Of a stretch of 56,086 nt of DNA, positions 24,927 to 33,108 are shown piece by piece. Positions within the stretch are counted from its first letter, which is position 1, and every line of letters begins with the position of its first letter. The position numbers and the translations under genes were made by a program. The DNA is from Polaromonas sp. AER18D-145 (GTDB lineage: Bacteria; Pseudomonadota; Gammaproteobacteria; Burkholderiales; Burkholderiaceae_C). The DNA lies in NCBI RefSeq assembly GCF_002379095.1, contig NZ_NBZV01000030.1, positions 1 through 56,086 of the forward strand, written 5' to 3'. The notes below the pieces were generated by a model. That model saw only the letters and a program-made list of their open reading frames with translations. It was not told the DNA's origin and searched no databases.

Positions 24927-25403
24927 TCAGTGATGGTGCCCGTGTTCGCCATGCACATGGCGATGCGCAATTTCCTCGTCGCTGGCCTTGCGCACATCGG
25001 TGACCGTCAGGCTGAAACGCAGGGCCTTGCCGGCCAGCGGGTGGTTGCCGTCCATCATGACGGTGTCGCCCTTGATTTTTGTCACGGTAAAGGCATGCGT
25101 CTTGCCATCGTTGTCCCGGCCTTCGAGTTGGCCGCCGACTTTCACGCCGGGCGGGAACTGGCTTTTTGGAATGGTCCGCAGCAGCGCTTCATCACGCAGG
25201 CCAAAGGCGTCTTCGGGTTGCAGTTCCAGCGTGGTCTGGTAGCCGCGCGTTTTTCCTTCCAGTGCTTCCTCGATCTTGGGCAAGGTGTTGCCATAACCTC
25301 CGTGCAGGTAAACCATGGGCTCCTTGCTTTCTTCAATCAGCTTGCCCCCGATTTCGGAGACCTTGAAGCGCAGGGTCACGGCGGTGTCTTTTTCGATGTT
25401 CAT
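24927..25403 (-). CDS. slyD: FKBP-type peptidyl-prolyl isomerase, SlyD-like
   Basis: 158 residues: an FKBP domain split by an insert-in-flap chaperone domain, with the start VTLRFKVSEIGGKLIEES and the LPKIEEALEGKTRG loop. The C terminus is His-rich (HRHVHGEHGHHH), fitting nickel or zinc binding as in SlyD. Cytoplasmic folding helper and possible metallochaperone. The gene is preceded by a fold-back element that separates it from argP. Confidence 0.9.
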   Translation of the reverse strand: MNIEKDTAVTLRFKVSEIGGKLIEESKEPMVYLHGGYGNTLPKIEEALEGKTRGYQTTLELQPEDAFGLRDEALLRTIPKSQFPPGVKVGGQLEGRDNDGKTHAFTVTKIKGDTVMMDGNHPLAGKALRFSLTVTDVRKASDEEIAHRHVHGEHGHHH

Positions 25404-25455
25404 GGCGGGTCTTGGTGGAATGACAAACCGCCATTTTCGCGCAAAGACGGCCGAG

Positions 25456-25622
25456 CTCAGAGGCTGAGAGTTTTTTGGTCGTGCCCGAGTGGCGCGTCAA
25501 AACGTGCCCAATCGAGGCGAAAAGCACAGCCATAGCTCGGGCTATGGCGCGCATTTGCAACGACGAGTGGGTGCGTTTTGGCGTGATAAACGGGTATGAA
25601 TAAAGGACTCTCAGCCTCTCAG
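25456..25622. mobile_element. 167-base fold-back (MITE-like) element
   Basis: Ends at 25456-25470 (CTCAGAGGCTGAGAG) and 25608-25622 (CTCTCAGCCTCTCAG) are inverted repeats with one mismatch. Inside, CGTCAAAACGTGCCCAATCG (about 25494-25513) pairs imperfectly with the arm at 25563-25585, and a central perfect hairpin GCCATAGC-TCGG-GCTATGGC lies at 25529-25548. The whole unit can fold into one long stem. Its right end supplies the argP stop codon. No coding sequence inside; mobility is inferred from structure only. Confidence 0.65.
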
Positions 25623-26521
25623 TGCAGCAGCTTGTCGGCTTCGGAGGTCAGGGCGGCGGAAATCGAGTCCAGCACGGCCGATTCCAGGTTCCAGCAGTGC
25701 CAGAACAGCTGCACCGGCAGCGTGTGCTGGGGCGCGACATTGACCAGCTCGCCGTCGTCGATCAAGCCGCGCACCAGCAGTTCCGGCAACACGCTGACCC
25801 CCCATCCAGCCAGGGCGGCGCGCAGCTGCCCCTCGGAGCTGGGAACAAACAACTGGCTCAGCGAGACCCGCTTGAGGCCGACGGCCCGGGCGACAAACTC
25901 GCTTTGCATGTCGTCCTTGCGGTTAAACGCCACGTAGGTGAGGGCGCGAAAATTCGACGCGTCCAGTCCGCCGGGCAGATGCTGTTTCGCATAACCAGGC
26001 TCGGCCACGGCGATGTAGTTCATGGCACCGAGCTGGGCCACCTTGCAGCCGCGCAGCGCCTGCTTCAGGGTGGTAACGCAGCCCAGCACATGGCCCTGGC
26101 GCAGCCAGTCGTGCGTGAAGTCCTGGTCGTCGACGATGATCTCGACGGGCAGGCCCTGTCTGACCAGGCCGGTCAGGGCGTCCAGCGCCCAGCTTGCAAT
26201 GCTGTCCGCATTGACCGCAATCGAGATGCGTTCTTCCTCGCGCACGCCGCCCGACAAGCCCGGCGCCAGCTCCTTGAGGTCGCGTTCCAGGTCGGCGCGT
26301 ATCAGGCGCAGCTGCCGCGTGTGTTTGAGCAGCAGCTTGCCGGCCGAGGTGGCCTTCAGTGGCCGGCTGCGCACGATCAGGATGGCGCCGACCTGGCCCT
26401 CCAGCACCCGCAGGCGCTGCGAGATGGCCGATTGCGTGACGTTCAGGCGCTGGGCGGCACGCTCAAAACCGCCTTCTTCAACAATGGCGGCCAGGCATTC
26501 GAGGGCAAGGGGATCGTACAT
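25619..26521 (-). CDS. argP: LysR-type regulator, ArgP (IciA) family
   Basis: 300 residues: N-terminal winged helix-turn-helix (MYDPLALECLAAIVEEGGFE, LNVTQSAISQRLRVLE) and an ArgP-type effector domain (NADSIASWALDAL, VDDQDFTHDWLRQGHVLGCV). ArgP proteins sense lysine/arginine and typically control an amino-acid exporter. Here it is divergent from a D-amino-acid dehydrogenase; the 82-base gap holds the dyad ATTAG-N5-CTAAT. The stop codon lies in the terminal repeat of a fold-back element. Confidence 0.88.
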   Translation of the reverse strand: MYDPLALECLAAIVEEGGFERAAQRLNVTQSAISQRLRVLEGQVGAILIVRSRPLKATSAGKLLLKHTRQLRLIRADLERDLKELAPGLSGGVREEERISIAVNADSIASWALDALTGLVRQGLPVEIIVDDQDFTHDWLRQGHVLGCVTTLKQALRGCKVAQLGAMNYIAVAEPGYAKQHLPGGLDASNFRALTYVAFNRKDDMQSEFVARAVGLKRVSLSQLFVPSSEGQLRAALAGWGVSVLPELLVRGLIDDGELVNVAPQHTLPVQLFWHCWNLESAVLDSISAALTSEADKLLH

Positions 26522-26527
26522 AGGCGT

Positions 26528-26542
26528 ATTAGCCTTCCTAAT
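26528..26542. promoter_or_regulatory. Probable LysR/ArgP operator
   Basis: ATTAG-CCTTC-CTAAT, a perfect 5-base dyad matching the T-N11-A core of LysR-type sites, 6 bases upstream of the argP start and 61 before dadA. Suggests autoregulation and control of dadA by ArgP. Confidence 0.55.
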
Positions 26543-26603
26543 GATTTGCCAAAGAGTTTAACGAGGCTGTTAATTTGCGGCAAGCTGATCCAGACTAGCG
26601 CCC

Positions 26604-27893
26604 ATGAAAATTATTGTCATGGGCGCGGGAATCATCGGTGTCAGCACGGCCTGGCATCTGGCCCAGCGCGGGCACGAGGTCACGGTGGTCGACCGCCAGA
26701 GCGGCGCTGCCATGGAAACCAGCTTTGCCAATGCCGCGCAGATCTCCGTCAGCTACTGCGAGCCCTGGGCCAACCCGGAGGCGCCGGCCAAGCTGCTGAA
26801 ATGGATGTTTCGCAAGGACGCGCCGCTGTTGTTCCGGCCCCGGCTGGACTGGCGCCAGTGGCGCTGGGGCCTGCAGTTTTTAAGCCAGTGCACTGACGCG
26901 GCCTTTCGCCGCAATGTCGAGCAGATCGTGGCGCTGGGCGCCTACAGCCATGTGGCGCTCAAGGACATCGTGCAGGGCACCGGCATTGTCTACAACCGGC
27001 TGGAGCGCGGCATCGCGCATTACTACACCGACCAGAAATCGTTCGACGCGGCAGCGCAGGCCGCCGCGCTGATGCGGGGTTTTGGCGTGGACCGCCAGGT
27101 GATCAGCCCAAGCGAGCTGTTTGCCATCGAACCGGCCTACCGCTCGTTTGCCGATCACATCGTGGGCGCCACCTACACCGCCAGCGACGAAAGCGGTGAC
27201 GCGCGGGTGTTCACCCAGGAGCTGGCGTGTCGGTGCGCAGCGGCCGGCGTGCAGTTTGTCTACGAACATGACATCGTGCGGCTGGAGAAAACCGGCGGCG
27301 AGATCAGCGCGGTCAAGCTCCGGAAGCGCAGCACCGGCGAGTTGCTGTCGTGGCGTGCCGACGCCTTCGTGGTGGCCTGCGGTTCCTGGTCGGCCCCCTT
27401 GCTGCGCACGGCCGGTGTGGACCTGTCCATTTATCCGGGCAAGGGCTACAGCGCCACCTTCAAGCTGCTCAAGCCCGAGCTCGCGCCCTGGGTCAGCACC
27501 ATCGATGACGAGGTCAAGTGCGCGATCAGCCGTCTGGGGGACACCCTGCGTGTCGCCGGCACCATCGAGGTGGCGGGTTACGGTCTGTCGCTGGACACCC
27601 CGCTGGCCAGGGCGCGTTGCCAGATGCTGGCCGACCGCATCGAGCAGGTGCTGCCCGGCGTGTGCGACACCCGCAATGAAGCGCAGGGCGGCCAGCCCAA
27701 CTTCTGGGCAGGCCTGCGCCCCGCGACGCCAACCAACATTCCCTGCATCGGCAGGACAAAGGTAGGCAAGCTCTGGGTGAACGCCGGCCACGGAACGCTG
27801 GGCTGGACCCACGGCGCCGGGTCGGGCAAGGCCATCGCCGAGCTCATTGACGGAGAGCGTCCCCGGCTGCGCTTTGGGTTCTTGGGGAATTGA
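26604..27893 (+). CDS. dadA: D-amino acid dehydrogenase small subunit family (FAD)
   Basis: Oxidative deamination of D-amino acids, passing electrons to the respiratory chain. 429 residues: the N-terminal FAD-binding motif GAGIIGVSTAWHLAQRGHEV (about 7-26), the DadA-specific SFANAAQISVSYCEPWANPE, and a C-terminal GLRPATPTNIPCIGRT and NAGHGTLGWTHGAGSGK flavin-contact region. Length normal for DadA. No alanine racemase is adjacent; control by the divergent ArgP regulator is likely. Confidence 0.92.
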   Translation: MKIIVMGAGIIGVSTAWHLAQRGHEVTVVDRQSGAAMETSFANAAQISVSYCEPWANPEAPAKLLKWMFRKDAPLLFRPRLDWRQWRWGLQFLSQCTDAAFRRNVEQIVALGAYSHVALKDIVQGTGIVYNRLERGIAHYYTDQKSFDAAAQAAALMRGFGVDRQVISPSELFAIEPAYRSFADHIVGATYTASDESGDARVFTQELACRCAAAGVQFVYEHDIVRLEKTGGEISAVKLRKRSTGELLSWRADAFVVACGSWSAPLLRTAGVDLSIYPGKGYSATFKLLKPELAPWVSTIDDEVKCAISRLGDTLRVAGTIEVAGYGLSLDTPLARARCQMLADRIEQVLPGVCDTRNEAQGGQPNFWAGLRPATPTNIPCIGRTKVGKLWVNAGHGTLGWTHGAGSGKAIAELIDGERPRLRFGFLGN

Positions 27894-27989
27894 TAAGCCT
27901 CCCGCCTTGCGAGGGAAGGCAGGCAGGCGTGGCGTCACGCAGGTGAACGGGCGTTTGGGTGCAAGCGTGTCGGCTGCGTCAGAGAAATT

Positions 27990-28008
27990 GATAATTAGTC
28001 TCATTTTG
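27990..28008. promoter_or_regulatory. Possible Fur-like box upstream of the PQQ module
   Basis: GATAATTAGTCTCATTTTG matches 13 of 19 positions of the classical Fur consensus. It lies about 157 bases upstream of the dehydrogenase GTG in the 271-base gap after dadA. A weak match that needs binding data. Confidence 0.3.
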
Positions 28009-28164
28009 AAACACTGAACTAGGGTTAATGCTTAGGCGAAATTGCAAAACGCGCGCGCACCTGCTTGCCAAAAAAACACGGCCCCAATAGCATCTTCGTG
28101 AGCATTGCGCGGGCGAATGTTCGTCTGCGACAACTCAGTGCTTGTTTACTTCGAGGAGACTGTT

Positions 28165-29442
28165 GTGCGCACAAAAATAAGACACGTGTTACTTGCGATC
28201 ACCGGGATGGGCGTGGCTGGTCTTGCCGCGGCACAAGTCGCGCCGCCTGCCAATATCGACAAACTCAAGCAGATGAAGGTCGCCACGACGGACTTGAATA
28301 TTCCAGTCGTACCGCAAACCGGTCCCAACGCGGAGGCGATCAAGGAAAACCTCAAGCGCGTCAAGTTGCCGCCCGGGTTCAAGATTGCACTTTATGCCAT
28401 CGTGCCGGACGCCCGACATATGGCGGTGGCACCATCCACCAACATGCTCTTCGTGGGCACGCGCAAAACCACCGTCTGGGCCGTGACCAACCGCAACAGC
28501 GGTGAAACGGCCACCGAGGTGAAGTCCTTCGCACCCTCGCTCAAGTTCATCAACCCGAATGGCGTCTGCTGGACCAAAGACGGTTTTCTTGTTGTCGCGG
28601 AACATAACCGTGTGCTCAATTTTCCTGCCGCCGAGTTTTTCTATGAGGGCCCGGACGTGGCGGTCATCGAAGTGGTGGGGCAGGGCAAGCTGATTCCACC
28701 TGAAGAAGAAAGCTACAACCACGGCGCCCGTACCTGCCGCGTCGGCAAGGACGGCATGCTCTACATCACCCTGGGCCAGCCGCACAACGTGCAGCCACGC
28801 GACAAGCTCAAGCTGTACAACGATGCCGGCATTGGTGGCATCGTGCGCATGAATGCGTTCGACGGCAGCAAGCGTGAGGTCTATGCGCGTGGCATCCGCA
28901 ATTCCGTGGGCATGGAGTTCAATCCGAAAAACAACGACCTGTGGTTCACCGACAACCAGACCGACGGCATGGGCGACCTGATTCCCGCCGGTGAAATCAA
29001 CCGCGCGACCAAGGCCGGCCAGTTCTTCGGTTACCCCTGGATCCAGGGCAAGACCCGCATTACCGAGCATGGTTACGACAAGGACCCGCTGCCGGCCAAC
29101 ATCACCCATCCCGAAGTGATGACTGACGCGCACGCCGCCGACCTGGGCCTGGTGTTCTACACCGGCAAGAAATTCCCGGCCAAGTACCAGGGCGGCATCT
29201 TCTCGGCCCAGCATGGCTCATGGAACCGCACCGATCCGATCGGCGCGCGCATCATGTTCACCAGCCTGAAAGCCGATGGTTCCGCCGACAAGACCGAGGT
29301 GTTCGCCGATGGCTGGCTCGACCCTGAAACCCGCCAGTACCGCGGCCGTCCGGTCGATGTGGCCAACCTGCCGGATGGCTCCATCCTGGTGTCGGACGAC
29401 TTCGCCGGTGCGCTCTATCGCATCAGCTACACGGGCCAGTAA
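28165..29442 (+). CDS. PQQ-dependent sugar dehydrogenase family protein (sGDH/Asd-like), periplasmic
   Basis: 425 residues: signal peptide (to about residue 23, GLAAAQ) and a six-bladed propeller of the soluble glucose/aldose dehydrogenase group, with NGVCWTKDGFLVVAEHN, NHGARTCRVGKDGMLYIT, YARGIRNSVGMEFNP and FTDNQTDGMGDLIPAGEIN. These enzymes bind PQQ and calcium and oxidise sugars in the periplasm. I use the GTG at 28165 because GAGGAG sits 6 bases before it and a clean signal peptide follows. It precedes a cytochrome c and a PqqU-like receptor gene. The substrate is unknown. Confidence 0.82.
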   Translation: MRTKIRHVLLAITGMGVAGLAAAQVAPPANIDKLKQMKVATTDLNIPVVPQTGPNAEAIKENLKRVKLPPGFKIALYAIVPDARHMAVAPSTNMLFVGTRKTTVWAVTNRNSGETATEVKSFAPSLKFINPNGVCWTKDGFLVVAEHNRVLNFPAAEFFYEGPDVAVIEVVGQGKLIPPEEESYNHGARTCRVGKDGMLYITLGQPHNVQPRDKLKLYNDAGIGGIVRMNAFDGSKREVYARGIRNSVGMEFNPKNNDLWFTDNQTDGMGDLIPAGEINRATKAGQFFGYPWIQGKTRITEHGYDKDPLPANITHPEVMTDAHAADLGLVFYTGKKFPAKYQGGIFSAQHGSWNRTDPIGARIMFTSLKADGSADKTEVFADGWLDPETRQYRGRPVDVANLPDGSILVSDDFAGALYRISYTGQ

Positions 29443-29551
29443 GCGCCGTTCAACGCCGCATCCTGCGTGACGCTCGCGGGGTGCGGCCCTGTCTTCACAT
29501 GCAGCCGGCCCGGGCGGGTGCGCGGGGCAGCTGCTTTTTCTGGAAATTTTC

Positions 29552-29896
29552 ATGAACAGTCCTCAGACATCCTCCTCGATGGTTGTGGCGCTGCTGTTGC
29601 TCGGCCTGGCGCTGTTGTCGGCCGGGCAAGCGCAGGCGCGTGATCCCGTGGCAGGAAAAATACGCGCCGGCATGTGTGCCACCTGCCATGGGCCGCTGGG
29701 GCTCAGCCAGATGCCCAATGCGCCTAATCTGGCGGGGCAGCCCGCCATCTATCTGGTGGAGCAACTCAAAAACTACCGCAGCGGCAAACGCCAGAACGAG
29801 GTGATGAGCGTGATCGCCAAGCCCCTGACAGACCAGGAGATCGACGACCTGGCGGCCTGGTACGAATCGATCCAGATTTCGGTGACAGTGAAGTAA
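29552..29896 (+). CDS. Periplasmic cytochrome c, class I
   Basis: 114 residues: signal peptide (about 1-29), heme-binding CATCH (Cys42, Cys45, His46) and probable axial Met85 in QNEVMSVIAKPL, as in c553/c4-type monoheme domains. It follows the sugar dehydrogenase by 109 bases on the same strand and is the natural electron acceptor for it. Only a weak purine stretch precedes the ATG. Confidence 0.92.
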   Translation: MNSPQTSSSMVVALLLLGLALLSAGQAQARDPVAGKIRAGMCATCHGPLGLSQMPNAPNLAGQPAIYLVEQLKNYRSGKRQNEVMSVIAKPLTDQEIDDLAAWYESIQISVTVK

Positions 29897-30002
29897 TCTG
29901 TCGTCAATAACCCTTCATCCCGGGCAAGCCGGTTCTTGCACCCTTGGCATCTGCTTGCCTCCATTTGTCATCGGCCTTGGACCATGGCATAGAAAGAAAA
30001 AA

Positions 30003-32150
30003 ATGAATTCGCGCCGTTCTCGCCGTTCCCGTCGCATTGCTTCCCCTGGCCTCGCTACCGCCCTGGTGGTGGCGTGCGCGCTGCATTCCCCGGCCAGCGC
30101 CCAGACGCTGGCACCCATCAGCGTCACTGCCACCCGCACCGAGCTGCCGCCTTTTGACGTGCCCGCCTCGGTCGATGTGGTCGATGGCGAACGCATTCGC
30201 GGCGATGGGCGTGCCCAGGTCAACCTCTCGGAGAGCCTGGCCATGGTGCCCGGCCTGCTGGCGCGCGACCGGCAGAACCAGGCGCAGGACCTGCAACTGT
30301 CGGTGCGCGGGTTTGGCGCGCGTTCCACCTTCGGCGTGCGCGGCGTGCGCCTGTATGTGGACGGCATTCCCGCGACCATGCCCGATGGCCAGGGCCAGCT
30401 CTCGCACATTGACCTGGCGTCGGTTGGTCGCATCGAGGTGCTGCGTGGGCCTTTTTCGGTGTTGTACGGCAACTCGTCGGGGGGTGTCATGCAGGTCTTC
30501 ACCGAAGAAGGCCAGGGCAGCCCGGTGGTGAGCAGCAGCGCGGCGACGGGCTCCCATGGCCTCAGGCGTTTCGACATCAAGGCCAGCGGTGCCGCCGGCG
30601 CCCTGGGGTATGTGCTGAGCGCCGGGCGCCTGAGCACCGATGGTTATCGTGCGCACAGCGCCGCCGAACGCGAGGGGGCCAACCTGCGGCTGGACTGGGC
30701 GCTGGACAGCGATCGCAAGCTGACCCTGCTGGCCAATACCGTGTCGGTGGAGGCGCAGGATCCGCTGGGCCTGAGCCGCGCGCAGTTCGATGTCGCGCCG
30801 CGCAGTGCCGATGCCTCGGCGACCACTTTCAACACCCGCAAGACCGTGCGCCAGAGCCAGCTCGGCGCGGTGTACGAGCATCGGGTCAATGCCGACAACC
30901 AGCTGCGGCTGATGATGTATGGCGGCGAGCGCGCCACCACGCAGTTCCAGGCCATTCCGACGGGGCCTCAAAACAACCCCTTACACCCCGGCGGCGTGAT
31001 CGGGCTGGACCGTAACTACGGCGGTCTCGATGCGCGCTGGATCACACGCACGACGTTGGCGCAGCGACCGCTGGAGATTGTCGGCGGCCTGGCTTATGAC
31101 ACGATGAACGAAACGCGGCGCGGCTGGCAGAATTTTCAGGGCGCCACGCTGGGCGTGCAGGGCGCCTTGCGGCGCGAGGAAGACAACCGCGTGACCAGCC
31201 TCGACCCCTATGTTCAGGCGACCTGGAAGCCGGACGCGCGCTGGACCGTGAACGCCGGGGTGCGCCACAGCCTGGTGCGCTTCAGTTCCGCGGACCGCTA
31301 CATCGTCGGGACCAATCGCGACGACAGCGGCAGCGTGCGCTACAGCGCCACCCTGCCGGCCGCCGGCGTGACCTTTGCGCCGTCGGAACAGTGGCGGGTG
31401 TACGCGGCGGCGGGGCGTGGTTTTGAAACGCCGACCTTCAACGAGCTGGCTTACCGGCCGGTCGGCACCGGGCTGAACTTTGCGCTGCGCCCGTCACGCA
31501 GCGACAACCTCGAGGCGGGCGTCAAATGGCGCAGTGTCGCCGGTACCCTGCCCCGCCTCGAATCCACGCTGGCGGTTTTTCACACCGCGACCCGGGACGA
31601 AATTGTCACGCAGAGCAACGTCGGCGGACGCAGCACCTTCCAGAACGCCGGTGCCACGCGCCGCCGCGGGCTGGAGCTGGCAGGCAGCATCGCGCCGGCA
31701 CGCCACTGGCTGGCGCAGCTGTCCTACACGCTGCTCGATGCCCGCTACCGTGACGCTTCCTCCTGCGTGGTCAATGTCAACCTCTGTCCTGCCGGTGTGG
31801 TGCCGGCCGGCAACCGCATTCCGGGTACGGCGCGCAATGCCCTGGCTGGCGAGATTGGCTGGCGGCCACCGACCGGCTGGCGCGCCGGACTGGATGCGCG
31901 TTACCTGAGCAGCGTTGCCGTGAACGATGTCAACAGCGACGCGGCGGCATCCTTCGTCACGCTGGGCGCCCATGTCGGTTACGTCGCCGAGGTCAACCGC
32001 TGGAGCCTGGCCGCGACTGCCCGCATTGACAACCTGACCGACCGCAAATACGCCGGCTCGGTCATCGTCAACGAAGGCAATGGCCGCTATTTCGAGCCGG
32101 CCGCCGGCCGCAACCATGTGTTGAGCGTGTCCGCCAGTTACCGCTTCTAA
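30003..32150 (+). CDS. TonB-dependent outer-membrane receptor, PqqU (YncD)-like
   Basis: 715 residues: signal peptide (…HSPASAQ), N-terminal plug (about 38-160) with NLSESLAMVPGLLARDRQNQ and RLYVDGIPATMPDGQGQL, and a 22-strand barrel ending in aromatic F. Stretches of the plug and the C-terminal VIVNEGNGRYFEPAAGRN closely resemble E. coli YncD, reported as the PQQ receptor PqqU (comparison from memory). Third gene after a PQQ-type dehydrogenase and a cytochrome c. ATG at 30003 follows AGAAAG; a start at 29955 would give an atypical leader. Confidence 0.87.
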   Translation: MNSRRSRRSRRIASPGLATALVVACALHSPASAQTLAPISVTATRTELPPFDVPASVDVVDGERIRGDGRAQVNLSESLAMVPGLLARDRQNQAQDLQLSVRGFGARSTFGVRGVRLYVDGIPATMPDGQGQLSHIDLASVGRIEVLRGPFSVLYGNSSGGVMQVFTEEGQGSPVVSSSAATGSHGLRRFDIKASGAAGALGYVLSAGRLSTDGYRAHSAAEREGANLRLDWALDSDRKLTLLANTVSVEAQDPLGLSRAQFDVAPRSADASATTFNTRKTVRQSQLGAVYEHRVNADNQLRLMMYGGERATTQFQAIPTGPQNNPLHPGGVIGLDRNYGGLDARWITRTTLAQRPLEIVGGLAYDTMNETRRGWQNFQGATLGVQGALRREEDNRVTSLDPYVQATWKPDARWTVNAGVRHSLVRFSSADRYIVGTNRDDSGSVRYSATLPAAGVTFAPSEQWRVYAAAGRGFETPTFNELAYRPVGTGLNFALRPSRSDNLEAGVKWRSVAGTLPRLESTLAVFHTATRDEIVTQSNVGGRSTFQNAGATRRRGLELAGSIAPARHWLAQLSYTLLDARYRDASSCVVNVNLCPAGVVPAGNRIPGTARNALAGEIGWRPPTGWRAGLDARYLSSVAVNDVNSDAAASFVTLGAHVGYVAEVNRWSLAATARIDNLTDRKYAGSVIVNEGNGRYFEPAAGRNHVLSVSASYRF

Positions 32151-32189
32151 TGATCTTTCCCAATCACACGTCAGTGAATTGGGCCGCTT

Positions 32190-32232
32190 TCACCCTCGCC
32201 CTCCGGCAGAGGGCCGGGGTGAGGGATTGAGC
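32190..32232. repeat. Dispersed CCCTC/GAGGG repeat, copy 1
   Basis: CACCCTCGCCCTCCGGCAGAGGGCCGGGGTGAGGG hairpin-type repeat, a truncated version of the element at 42575-42700. Found after the receptor stop; it may act as a transcript end. Confidence 0.6.
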
Positions 32233-32315
32233 GTTCGAAGGGTATGAATTTTGAGGCGCTCAATAAGCGCGGGGCACAATAGCCGCTCCCGCACAACGCC
32301 CTGACTGTTTTTCCC

Positions 32316-33038
32316 ATGCACACCACCGCCCTCGTCCTGTTCTCCGGTGGGCAGGACTCCACCACCTGCCTGGCCCAGGCGTTTTCCAAATATGAACGTG
32401 TGGAAACCGTGGGTTTCGACTACGGCCAGCGCCACAGCGTCGAGCTGCAGGCGCGCCTGGTGGTGCTGCGCGAGATCCGGTCGCAGTTTCCGCAGTGGGC
32501 GCACAAGCTCGGGCAAGACCACCTGCTGGACCTCGCCGTGCTGGGCCAGGTCAGCGAAACCTCACTCACGCGCGACACGGCGTTCAAGATGGAGAGTTCG
32601 GGCCTGCCCAACACCTTTGTGCCCGGGCGCAACCTGCTGTTCCTGACCCTGGCGGCGGCGCTGGCCTACCGGCGCGACCTGCAGGTGCTGGTCACCGGGG
32701 TCTGCGAGACCGATTTTTCAGGCTACCCCGACTGCCGCGACGACACCATGAAAGCCATGCAGCTCGCCTTGTCGCTGGGCATGGACAAACGTTTCCTGAT
32801 CGAAACGCCGCTGATGTGGATAGACAAGGCGGCGACCTGGTCGCTGGCCGAGGCGCTGGGCGGCCAGGCGCTGGTTCAACTCATCATCGAACACACCCAC
32901 ACCTGCTACCTCGGTGACCGCACGCACCGCCAGGCCTGGGGCTATGGCTGCGGCCAGTGCCCGGCCTGCGAGCTGCGCTTGCGCGGTTATGCGGCCTATG
33001 CGGCCGGGTTGCCGACAACACCACCCCGTTCGCCCTGA
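32316..33038 (+). CDS. queC: 7-cyano-7-deazaguanine synthase
   Basis: Makes preQ0 for queuosine tRNA modification. 240 residues: PP-loop SGGQDST (residues 10-16), FDYGQRH, the [13 protein letters not shown] helix, [11 protein letters not shown], and C-terminal zinc cysteines in [10 protein letters not shown] plus an upstream Cys. The last few residues (TTPPRSP) run into a dispersed repeat at 33026. No other queuosine genes are adjacent and no preQ1 riboswitch was recognised upstream. Confidence 0.95.
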   Translation: MHTTALVLFSGGQDSTTCLAQAFSKYERVETVGFDYGQRHSVELQARLVVLREIRSQFPQWAHKLGQDHLLDLAVLGQVSETSLTRDTAFKMESSGLPNTFVPGRNLLFLTLAAALAYRRDLQVLVTGVCETDFSGYPDCRDDTMKAMQLALSLGMDKRFLIETPLMWIDKAATWSLAEALGGQALVQLIIEHTHTCYLGDRTHRQAWGYGCGQCPACELRLRGYAAYAAGLPTTPPRSP

Positions 33039-33093
33039 GCCTGTCGAAGGGCCCTTCGTCAAGCTCAGGACAGGCCAAGCTCAGGGCGAACGG
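33026..33093. repeat. GTTCGCCCTGAGC...GGGCGAACGG repeat, copy 1
   Basis: Inverted-repeat unit with outer CCGTTCGCCCTGAG / CTCAGGGCGAACGG arms and an inner CTGTCGAAGGG region. Encodes the last queC codons and lies between convergent genes. Other copies: 36135-36215, 37801-37868, 39964-40013, 46752-46801. Confidence 0.85.
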
Positions 33094-33108
33094 AGAAAAA
33101 AACCATGC

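Noticed and set aside
32230..32315. preQ1 riboswitch before queC
   Set aside because: No preQ1 pseudoknot pattern was recognised in the 85 bases upstream.
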